Assembly (NCBI RefSeq): GCF_031458255.1
Contig: NZ_JAVDYC010000001.1
Location: 6,457,001-6,521,000, forward strand
Direction of reading: 5' to 3'
Origin: Catenuloplanes niger
Lineage (GTDB): Bacteria > Actinomycetota > Actinomycetes > Mycobacteriales > Micromonosporaceae
DNA length: 64,000 bases
Of the stretch, positions 41,655 through 48,991 are shown piece after piece. Both the position numbers and the translations under genes were made by a program. How positions within the stretch are numbered: the stretch's first letter is position 1; each line of letters begins with the position of its first letter. Under the pieces are notes generated by a model that searched no databases, was not told where the DNA came from, and saw nothing but the letters and a program-made list of their open reading frames with translations.

Positions 41655-42887
41655 TTATCCGAAAGTGCAGGTGGTGGTGGGGGTCGGGTTACTGTCCGTC
41701 CACGACCCGATGAATCCGACCGTGGTGGAGGCGCCGGGCGCGAGCGCGCCGTTCCAGGCCGCGTTGCTCACCGTGACGGCGGTACCCGATTGGGTGACAT
41801 TCCCGCCCCACGCCTGCGACACGGTCTGACCGGCGCCGAACGCGAACCGCGCGGTCCACGACCGGCTGGCCGCGCTGCCGCCGTTGGCGACCACGATCTC
41901 GCCCTGGAAGCCGCCCTGCCACTGGCCGACGACCCGGTACGAGGCGGTACAGCCACCACCGGACCCGCCGGTCGGCGTCGGGCTGCCGGTCGGGCCGACC
42001 GTCGGTGACGGGCTGCCGGTGCCGGTCGGCGTCGGCGTCGGGGTCGGCTGGGTGCCGTTGATGGCCGCGACCAGCGGCGTGAACCACCGGTTCGCGATCT
42101 TCGCGTCGCCGGACGCATTCGGGTGCACGCCGTCGCCGGTGTCGGTCGCCGGCACGAAGCCGGTCCACTGGTCGACCACCGTGATCGGCGACGCGGCCGT
42201 GCTCTTCGACGCGGCCCACGCCGGGATCGCCGCGTTGAACGCCACGGTCCGCGCCGCGCACTCGGTGCAGCTCGGCGGGTCCACCGGAATGATCTGCGCG
42301 ACCAGCACGCGCATGCCGGGATTGCTGGCGCGCATCTGGTCGACCAGGGTGGAGAACGCGGCCAGGATCGTGGCCGGTGCGATGTTGCTCCACACGTCGT
42401 TCGTGCCGAGATGCATCAGTACGACGTCCGGGTCGGTCGCGGCCAGCCAGCCCGGCAGCAGCGACTGGTTGGCGATGTTGGTGGCCAGGTAGCCGCCGTG
42501 GCCCTCGTTCTCGCCGTCGTAGGTGAAGCCGCAGCCCTGCGGCGGCAGCGTGCCCACGAAGTCGGTGTTCGTGACGCCGGCGGCCTGCAGGCGCTGCCAG
42601 AGCAGTGCGCGCCAGCAGCCCGGCGAGCCGGTGATCGAGTCGCCGAGCGCCATGATCCGTACCGGCTCGGCCTGGGCCGTGGGCTCGTTGCCGGCCAGCG
42701 CGGGCCGGATGGTGATCAACGCGAGCACGGCCGCGGTGATCGTGACGACGGTGGCGAGGACACCGGGCAGGCGAGGGCGGCGGCGTGACGTGGGCGGTCG
42801 CGATGTGGGCGGCCGTGACGTGGGCGGTCGTGATGTGGGCGGCCGTGATGCGGGCGGTCGTGATGTGGGCGGTCGTGATGCGGGCAT
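41655..42887 (-). CDS. SGNH (CE3-like) esterase with CBM2 and repetitive N-terminus
   Basis: A 410-residue secreted polysaccharide esterase. An odd cytoplasmic N-terminus of six RPPTS/RPPAS repeats (residues 5-34) precedes the TM/signal segment (LPGVLATVVTITAAVLALIT). The SGNH domain has block I MALGDSITGSPGCW, the Gly/Asn blocks YDGENEGHGGY and HLGTNDVW, and block V DGVHPNASGD with the catalytic Asp-His. A Thr/Pro linker leads to a C-terminal CBM2 (CTASYRVVGQWQGGFQGEI onward). It should deacetylate xylan-like polymers. ATG 42887 follows GGAGATGACTC. Confidence 0.9.
   Translation of the reverse strand: MPASRPPTSRPPASRPPTSRPPTSRPPTSRPPTSRRRPRLPGVLATVVTITAAVLALITIRPALAGNEPTAQAEPVRIMALGDSITGSPGCWRALLWQRLQAAGVTNTDFVGTLPPQGCGFTYDGENEGHGGYLATNIANQSLLPGWLAATDPDVVLMHLGTNDVWSNIAPATILAAFSTLVDQMRASNPGMRVLVAQIIPVDPPSCTECAARTVAFNAAIPAWAASKSTAASPITVVDQWTGFVPATDTGDGVHPNASGDAKIANRWFTPLVAAINGTQPTPTPTPTGTGSPSPTVGPTGSPTPTGGSGGGCTASYRVVGQWQGGFQGEIVVANGGSAASRSWTARFAFGAGQTVSQAWGGNVTQSGTAVTVSNAAWNGALAPGASTTVGFIGSWTDSNPTPTTTCTFG
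42783..42885 (-). repeat. 15-bp in-frame tandem repeat in esterase N-terminus
   Basis: Six to seven copies of a 15-bp unit (plus strand GTGGGCGGTCGTGAT with few variants) encode the RPPTS repeats ahead of the signal segment. The period of five codons preserves the frame. Confidence 0.8.
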
Positions 42888-43070
42888 GAGTCATCTCCGA
42901 ACGGGGTCGCTGCGACGAGACGATGCGCCGGCCCGGACCGGGATGACCGGTCGGGGCGGCAGCGGTGCAGCGTGGCGAGGCTCCCGGCCGGCTGGTGAGG
43001 GGGAGGCCTTGCCCTGCCTCCCGCGCGGCGGGCCCGTACGGCTCCGTGGATATCTTAGGTCAAAGTTCGT

Positions 43071-44057
43071 CTATGGGCGGGGATCCGGCTGCGAGCCCTG
43101 GCGCAGCGCCGTGCGGGTGCTGCCGGACGTGTCGAGCTGGAAGATCCACGAGCGGCCGTCGCGCTCCCCGGTGAGGTACGCGGTGCGCGCGGTGCGGTAG
43201 CTCAGCTCCCGGTCGCCGGGCATGCCGAGGGTGCGCTTCCCGCCGGTCGCCGGGTCGTACTCGATCACGGTCAGCTTCGCGGACGCGCTGGCCGTCCAGG
43301 TGAGGCGCGCGCCGTCCGGCCGCCAGGCCGGCACGGTCGCGGACCCGCTCTGCCGGCCCCCGCCGCCGAACGTGGCGACCGCGCGCTCACCCGCGTCGGC
43401 CACCGTCCCGATCGTCAGGCACGCGTCGTAGATCGACTCGCACATCCCGCCGCGGAACGCGATCCGCTTGCCGTCCGGCGCCCAGGAGACCGCGTCGTCG
43501 ACCGCGATCCGTTCGCTCAGCGTGCCGCCCCGGGCCGGTTCCGGCTTCTCCGTGGGCAGCGGCTGCCCCTTGCACTCCGCCGGGAACAGCACCTCGGGCC
43601 TGGCCTTCCCGCTGGTCGCGACGCGGTAGACGACCGGGCCGCCGGTGCAGCCGGGCGCCGCGAACGCCAGCCACTTCCCGTCCGGTGACCAGTCCGCGCC
43701 GCCGGACGCGTGCGCCCCCAGGTCACGCCGCCCGCTGCCGTCCGCGTTCATCACCCAGAGCCGGTTCTTCGACAGGTACGCGATGCGCTTCCCGTCCGGC
43801 GACCACCGCGGCCGCCCGGCGCCCCCACCGGTGGTCAGCTGCTTCTCCGTGGTCCCGCGCAGCAGCAGGAGGTTGCCGTCCCGCACGAACACCAGCTCGT
43901 GCGCCGCGGCCCTGCCGTTGACCGCCGGCCCACCCGCGGCCCGCGCGTGCGCGACGGCGGGCAGCGCGGCCAGCGCGGCGACCGACAGTACGGCCGTGAG
44001 TCCGGTTCGGCCACACGTGCGTGCGGCGTGGCGCCAACGGCTGATGGTCCTGCGCAT
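43071..44057 (-). CDS. secreted TolB/WD40-like beta-propeller protein
   Basis: A 328-residue exported protein: a basic N-terminus and signal peptide (about residues 1-40), then PD40-type propeller repeats of the form WSPDGKRIAYLS, WSPDGKWLAFAA, WAPDGKRIAFRG and WRPDGARLTWTA. Such proteins act as scaffolds or binding propellers; there is no catalytic motif. Paired Cys residues in the central blades suggest disulfides. ATG 44057 follows GGGGGACCGTG. It is monocistronic. Confidence 0.85.
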   Translation of the reverse strand: MRRTISRWRHAARTCGRTGLTAVLSVAALAALPAVAHARAAGGPAVNGRAAAHELVFVRDGNLLLLRGTTEKQLTTGGGAGRPRWSPDGKRIAYLSKNRLWVMNADGSGRRDLGAHASGGADWSPDGKWLAFAAPGCTGGPVVYRVATSGKARPEVLFPAECKGQPLPTEKPEPARGGTLSERIAVDDAVSWAPDGKRIAFRGGMCESIYDACLTIGTVADAGERAVATFGGGGRQSGSATVPAWRPDGARLTWTASASAKLTVIEYDPATGGKRTLGMPGDRELSYRTARTAYLTGERDGRSWIFQLDTSGSTRTALRQGSQPDPRP

Positions 44058-44447
44058 CACGGTCCCCCGAGCTCGTGATTCCGCGATCCTGCGGCGATCG
44101 CTGCCGTGCTTCACCGGGACACGATCGTCGCAACCGAACGGCACCTGAGCGCTTCCCGGTCAGCACCCTAAACGGCCGCACCGCCAAAATCCGGATTTGC
44201 CGCAAATCGGGCGCGTTCGGGTGAAGCACGCCGACGGCCGCAGTCCGCAGGGCGCCGGGTGGCGGTGGATGCAGGCGGCGGCCGCAGGGCGCCGGGCTGC
44301 GGTGGCCCCGGGTGGTGGCCGCGGGTGGTGGCCGCGGGTGGTGGCCGCGGGTGGTGGCCGCGGATGGTGGCCGCGGATGGTGGCCGCGGGTGGTGGCCGC
44401 GGATGGTGGCTCGGCGGCCCGCACCGCGGGCCGCCGAGCGGGGCCGG
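44058..44447. other. non-coding gap with 13-bp minisatellite
   Basis: 390 bp between two minus-strand genes without a gene. The part next to the propeller gene (44058-44200) probably holds its promoter; AAAATCCGGATTTGCCGC at 44188-44205 is the only AT-leaning patch. The rest is taken by the repeat at 44310-44411 and related GC words before it. Confidence 0.5.
44310..44411. repeat. 13-bp tandem repeat
   Basis: Eight copies of GGGTGGTGGCCGC or its GGATGGTGGCCGC variant, head to tail, the last incomplete. A 13-bp period cannot keep a reading frame, so the array is non-coding. Confidence 0.85.
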
Positions 44448-45089
44448 TCAGGCGGCGGTGGACCACATCGCGGCGAACGCGGCGGCCTCGCCGCTGAGCC
44501 AGCGGTCGATGTCGGCCGGCTTGGTGGCCGGGTCGGCGCGGAACACGTCACCGCGCCGCACGTCGACCAGCACCGGCTCCGCGTGCGGCAGGATCTGGTC
44601 CATGTGGGCGGCCATCAGGTGCAGCGTGGCCACCACCGCCTCGTCGCCGGGCGGCGCCTCGTCGAAGTGCAGGCGGACGGCCTCGGCGCGGCCCCCTTCG
44701 TACCGCAGGCCGAGGTGGGGGTTGATCTTGACGGGCAGTCCGCCGATCACCGCGATCGCGTCGCGGGTCTGCGCGAGCCACACCTTGTCCAGGTCGCCGA
44801 GCGTTTCCAGGTAGCGCGTCGCACCCGCGGCGGAGACCTCGTAGAGCGGTTGCCAACGCGGCTTGACCGCCTGGACCACGGCCGCGAGGTGCGTGCCCGG
44901 CGTCCGGAACTGGATGTCGGCCTTGAGTGCCTTGACGAGCTGCCCGTGCGGGTTGAAGCCGGACTTGGCCTGCCGCGCCCGCCGGAGCCCGCTGACGAAG
45001 GAGGCCTTTTTCGGCCCGGTCCGGCCGACGTAGCGGGTGAACGAAAGCATCGTCGCGTACGGCGTGAGATCGGTCTCGAGAGTGGGCAC
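44448..45089 (-). CDS. conserved-looking hypothetical protein
   Basis: A 213-residue soluble protein of unknown function. Readable pieces are MLSFTRYVGRTGPKKASFVS, KSGFNPHGQLVKALKADIQF and a C-terminal domain with ATLHLMAAHMDQILPHAEPV and ADIDRWLSGEAAAFAAMW. The N-terminal half looks helical and basic, the rest mixed. GTG 45089 is chosen because GGGAGG lies ten bases upstream; the longer frame passes through a less GC-rich region that looks like promoter. It is divergent from the methyltransferase gene by 97 bp. Confidence 0.65.
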   Translation of the reverse strand: MPTLETDLTPYATMLSFTRYVGRTGPKKASFVSGLRRARQAKSGFNPHGQLVKALKADIQFRTPGTHLAAVVQAVKPRWQPLYEVSAAGATRYLETLGDLDKVWLAQTRDAIAVIGGLPVKINPHLGLRYEGGRAEAVRLHFDEAPPGDEAVVATLHLMAAHMDQILPHAEPVLVDVRRGDVFRADPATKPADIDRWLSGEAAAFAAMWSTAA

Positions 45090-45186
45090 GGTTGAAGATC
45101 CTCCCTGGTGGGATGGCGTCTTTCGTACACACATACTAATCGACGGGTACGACATTTCCCACCCGCGGTGACGGTACGGTGACACC

Positions 45187-45810
45187 GTGATCCCGAATGT
45201 GCGACGTCGTCTCCACGAGCGCGGCCCGGTCCGCCCGCGGCCCGGTCATTCCCCGGACGACTTCATCCGCGTGTCGGTGCCGCGCCACGACTGCGACCTG
45301 CTCCGCGACCTGCTGATCGCGGAACGCGTCCGGGCCGTGGTCGAGATCGGCCTCGCCTACGGCGCGTCCGCGCTCGCGATCGGCGAGGCACTGGCCGGCG
45401 GCCGGCACTGGGTGATCGACCCGTACCAGGACCGCGCCTACACCGACTCCGGCTGGAACCTGCTCGTGGAGGCCGGCCTCGCCGCCACCACCACGCTGCT
45501 GCGGGCGGAGTCGTCCGTCGCTCTCCCCGCGCTGCTGCGGGACGGCGTGACCGCGGACGCCGCGTTCGTCGACGGCAGCCACCGGTTCCACGAGGTCTTC
45601 GTCGACCTGTACTACCTGCGCCGCATCGTCCGCCCCGGTGGCCTGATCGTCGTGGACGACGACGTGCCACCCGTTCACGCCGCACTCCGCTACTTCACGA
45701 CCAACCTCGGCTGGGCCGACGTCCCGGTGGATCGGCCGTGGCGCTGCCGTGCCCTGCGTCTCCCGCCGACGCTGACCGAGCCGGCCTATACGGACTTCAT
45801 GCCGTTCTGA
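45187..45810 (+). CDS. class I SAM-dependent methyltransferase
   Basis: A 207-residue methyltransferase of the O-methyltransferase-like group (Methyltransf_24). Motif I is VVEIGLAYGASALAIGEAL near residue 51; an acidic motif follows in HWVIDPYQDRAY; DAAFVDGSHRFHEVFVDLYY and RPGGLIVVDDDVPP are motifs IV-V. The substrate is unknown. GTG 45187. Confidence 0.85.
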   Translation: MIPNVRRRLHERGPVRPRPGHSPDDFIRVSVPRHDCDLLRDLLIAERVRAVVEIGLAYGASALAIGEALAGGRHWVIDPYQDRAYTDSGWNLLVEAGLAATTTLLRAESSVALPALLRDGVTADAAFVDGSHRFHEVFVDLYYLRRIVRPGGLIVVDDDVPPVHAALRYFTTNLGWADVPVDRPWRCRALRLPPTLTEPAYTDFMPF

Positions 45811-45975
45811 GCGCCGCGCGTACCCTCATCGCCGGGTGGTCGGGGGTTTCCAGCACCCGGGTCGTTCGATCGCGCGATGTCGCGCTCGATCGCGAGCTTC
45901 CGCCCCGGGTGCGCGCGCCGAGAAGGACGGCGACCCGACGACGGTCCGGACCACGAGCGTGTGCCGGCGGCTGGG

Positions 45976-48252
45976 TCAGGACGACGAGGCGGCCGCGCGT
46001 TCGTCCGCGAGGACCTTGGTGAGCTCCTCCGGGGGGATCGGGCTGGAGAAGAAGAAGCCCTGGCCGAACGCGCACTGCAGGCCCCGCAGCCGGTCCAGTT
46101 GGTCCGGGGTCTCGACGCCCTCGGCGATCTGCGAGATGCCGAGCGTCTCGGCCAGGTTGACCAGCGCCTGCGTCACCGCGGAGCTGGTCGAGTCGTCGCC
46201 GAGCCGCTGGACGAACGAGCGGTCGATCTTGATCGCGTGGATCGGCAGGTTCTGCAGATAGCTGAGCGAGGCGTAGCCGGTGCCGAAGTCGTCCAGCGCG
46301 ACCCGCACCCCCATCTCCGCCAGTTCGGTCAGCGTCACCGCCGCCCCGGCGAGGTCGTGCAGCAGCGACGTCTCGGTCAGTTCCAGCTGCATCCGCGCCG
46401 CCGGCAGGCCGGAGGCGAACAGCGCCTCCCGCACGTCGTGCACCAGCCGCCCGGACAGCACGTGCCCGGCCGTCACGTTGACGCTGACCGAGAACCCGCT
46501 CTCGCCCTGCCACTCGCACGCCTGCCGGGCCGCCTGGTGCAGCACCCAGCGGTCGATCTCCGGCAGCAGCCCGTTCGCCTCCGCGGCCGGCAGGAACATG
46601 GCCGGTGGGAGCAGTCCGCGCTGCGGGTGCTGCCAGCGCAGCAGCGCCTCCGCGCCGGTGACCCGGCCCGAGTCCAGGTCCACCACCGGCTGGTAGTGGA
46701 TCTTCAGCTCGCCGCGGACCAGCGCGTTGCGCAGCTCGCCGTCCAGCTCCAGCCGGTTGAGCGACTCCGTGATCAGCGCGTCGTCCGCGAACCGGTGGCG
46801 GCCCTTGCCGTCCGCCTTCGCCGCGTAGAGCGCGAGGTCCGCGTCCCGCAGCATGCGCCCCGGGTCGTCGAGGTAGCCGTCGCCGCCGAGCGTGATCCCG
46901 ATGCTCGCGCCGACCGCGGCGTCGCCGGTGTCCAGCGGCACCGGCCGGGCCAGATCGGCGAGCAGGCGTTCCGCCAGTCCGGCCGCGGCGGGCGCGTCCG
47001 CGTCCGCCAGCAGCACCGCGAACTCGTCGCCGCCGAGCCGGGCCACGGTGTCGCCGGACCGGGTCAGCGCCGTGAGCCGGCCGGAGACCTCCACCAGCAG
47101 CGCGTCGCCGGCACCGTGCCCGAGCGTGTCGTTGACCGCCTTGAACCCGTCCAGGTCGATCATGAGCAGCGCCGGTGCCCCGGGCGCGCCGGGCGTCAGC
47201 GCGGCCGCGAGCCGCTCCGCGAACACGGACCGGTTCGCCAGCCCGGTCAGCGGGTCGTGCGCGGCCTGGTGCGCGAGGCGCTGCCGCTGCTCGGTGAGTT
47301 CCGCGGTCAGGCGCGCGGTCATCCACAGGCTGAGGCCCTGCCGGGCCAGGATCGCGACCACCATCAGCCCGGCCAGCCCGAACACGACCAGGTCGAGGTG
47401 GCCGGTGCCGACCACGTGCACCGCGCTGATCACCAGGCCGGTCACCGCCGGGAGGTACGGCATCAGCCAGCCGCCGACCAGCGGCCGCGGCGACCACGCC
47501 GTGCCCGTGCCCGCGCCGAGCGGCAGCCGGGTGGTGCCCGCGACCAGCAGGATCACCAGCAGCATCAGGCCGTCGAGGTACCGGTCGGTCGGCAGCGACG
47601 TGTCGATCGTCAGGTACGTGCCGGCCAGGTTGTAGAGCGCGGCCAGCGCCGTCGCGCCGCTGAGCATGCCGAGCGCGGGCTGCCCCTGCGCGCCGGAGAA
47701 GAGCAGCAGCGCCACGGCCAGCACCGCGAGCGAGCCGATCGTGTACGAGATGCTCACCCACTGGAAGTTCGCGCCGGGCCGCAGCGCGGGCTCGACCGCG
47801 AGGATCCACCCGGGCAGCAGCAGCGCCGTGCTGATCTGCACGCCGTCCAGCGTCATCCGCAGCTTGCCGGCCCAGCCGTGCGGCGCGGTCGGCAGCATCA
47901 GCAGCGCGATCAGCGCGCAGCCGAACGTGATCAGCGTGGGCAGCGCGACCAGCGTGCCCGGCACCAGCTCCCGCCCGGTGACCTCGTTGCCGAGCATCAC
48001 CAGGTTGGCGCCGCACCACAGCACCAGGCCGAAGCCGGCGATCGCCCACATCCAGAACCGGCCGTACCGGCGGGTCGCGGCCGCGTGCAGGTAGGCGGCG
48101 ACGGCGTAACCGAGCGCGGCGCACAGCGCGGCCTGGCTGATCGTGGTGGCCGTGCCGGACGGCCAGGCCAGCAGCAGCGCCTGGACGGCGACGGCGGCGG
48201 CCACGGCGCCGACCGTGAACCGCGCGCCGGCGTTACTGAGCAACGACGTCAT
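45976..48252 (-). CDS. membrane GGDEF-EAL protein
   Basis: A 758-residue c-di-GMP enzyme. About ten TM helices cover residues 12-310. The GGDEF domain (330-490) has HDPLTGLANRSVF, DLDGFKAVNDTLGHGAGDALL and an intact RLGGDEFAVLL. The EAL domain (500-750) has GAEALLRWQHPQ, VNVTAGHVLSG, the DDFGTGYASLSYL loop and IKIDRSFVQRL, so both synthesis and hydrolysis are possible. The ATG at 48252 lies inside the end of the upstream 190-residue membrane protein gene (20-bp overlap), implying coupled translation with that likely partner. Confidence 0.93.
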   Translation of the reverse strand: MTSLLSNAGARFTVGAVAAAVAVQALLLAWPSGTATTISQAALCAALGYAVAAYLHAAATRRYGRFWMWAIAGFGLVLWCGANLVMLGNEVTGRELVPGTLVALPTLITFGCALIALLMLPTAPHGWAGKLRMTLDGVQISTALLLPGWILAVEPALRPGANFQWVSISYTIGSLAVLAVALLLFSGAQGQPALGMLSGATALAALYNLAGTYLTIDTSLPTDRYLDGLMLLVILLVAGTTRLPLGAGTGTAWSPRPLVGGWLMPYLPAVTGLVISAVHVVGTGHLDLVVFGLAGLMVVAILARQGLSLWMTARLTAELTEQRQRLAHQAAHDPLTGLANRSVFAERLAAALTPGAPGAPALLMIDLDGFKAVNDTLGHGAGDALLVEVSGRLTALTRSGDTVARLGGDEFAVLLADADAPAAAGLAERLLADLARPVPLDTGDAAVGASIGITLGGDGYLDDPGRMLRDADLALYAAKADGKGRHRFADDALITESLNRLELDGELRNALVRGELKIHYQPVVDLDSGRVTGAEALLRWQHPQRGLLPPAMFLPAAEANGLLPEIDRWVLHQAARQACEWQGESGFSVSVNVTAGHVLSGRLVHDVREALFASGLPAARMQLELTETSLLHDLAGAAVTLTELAEMGVRVALDDFGTGYASLSYLQNLPIHAIKIDRSFVQRLGDDSTSSAVTQALVNLAETLGISQIAEGVETPDQLDRLRGLQCAFGQGFFFSSPIPPEELTKVLADERAAASSS

Positions 48253-48805
48253 CCGCGCGCGCCTCCCAGACGAAGTCGACCTGTGCCGGCGTGGGCGTGG
48301 CCGCCTCCGCCTCGTACGTGAAGCCGTACGGCTGTGACGTCTCGCCGCCGACCGGCCGCCAGGTGCCGACGCCGGTGCGGTACGCGCTCCGGGTCGCCGC
48401 GAAGTTCGCGAGCGTGCCGGAGTAGACCGTGACCGCGTCGCCGAACGCGGTGCACGACGGCCCGCTGCCCGCGGTGATCGTCAGCCGCACCCGCGCGTCC
48501 GCCGGGTCGTAGTTCGCGCCGTACAGCCGGACCGCCACGCCCGTGTCGCCGCTGTAGTGCACGGTCGCGCAGTGCTCCCGGTCCGCGCCGGGCGTCATGC
48601 CGGTGACCTCCAGCCGGGCCGTGCCGGTCTCCCGCGGCGTGACCGAGACCGTGCCGCGCTGCCAGGCCGCGACCGGCTCCGGCATCGCGGCCACGTGCCG
48701 GTGCCAGACCAGCCCGCCGGTGGCCAGCAGGCCCAGTACGAGCGTCGCGCCGATCAGGTTGAGCCGGGCGCTGCCCATGCTGCTGCCGGCCTCGGTCCGG
48801 GCCAT
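48233..48805 (-). CDS. membrane-anchored small protein, putative partner of GGDEF-EAL protein
   Basis: A 190-residue protein with one N-terminal TM helix (LNLIGATLVLGLLATGGLVW) and an external beta-rich domain of about 140 residues (GTARLEVTGMTPG, GVAVRLYGANYDPADARVRLTI, TYEAEAATPTPAQVDFVWEA) with two Cys likely forming a disulfide. It resembles an Ig-like sensory or adhesive module; no named family recognised. ATG 48805 follows AGGAGTACC. Its end overlaps the GGDEF-EAL gene, so it may pass an extracellular cue to c-di-GMP turnover (inference). Confidence 0.7.
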   Translation of the reverse strand: MARTEAGSSMGSARLNLIGATLVLGLLATGGLVWHRHVAAMPEPVAAWQRGTVSVTPRETGTARLEVTGMTPGADREHCATVHYSGDTGVAVRLYGANYDPADARVRLTITAGSGPSCTAFGDAVTVYSGTLANFAATRSAYRTGVGTWRPVGGETSQPYGFTYEAEAATPTPAQVDFVWEARADDVVAQ

Positions 48806-48991
48806 CGTCGGTACTCCTCGTCGCCACCGGCGCGGCGGGGGAGGGCCGCGCTCGGCAGGTTGTATCGGCGTTGCGGATCGGTACCTGAGCGGTGCGAGAA
48901 ACTCTCAGCTCACCGGTGGGCGGGCCGAAGTTGCGGCCAGCCCGGCCCCGGGCTTTCTGCCGTGGGCCGGTCCCCCGGAAGGAGCCCGTGC

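Noticed and set aside
44259-45095. Open frame on the plus strand over the 13-bp repeat and the hypothetical gene
   Set aside because: The repeat has a 13-bp period that cannot encode a stable repeat protein, and the rest is antisense to the better-supported gene at 44448-45089.
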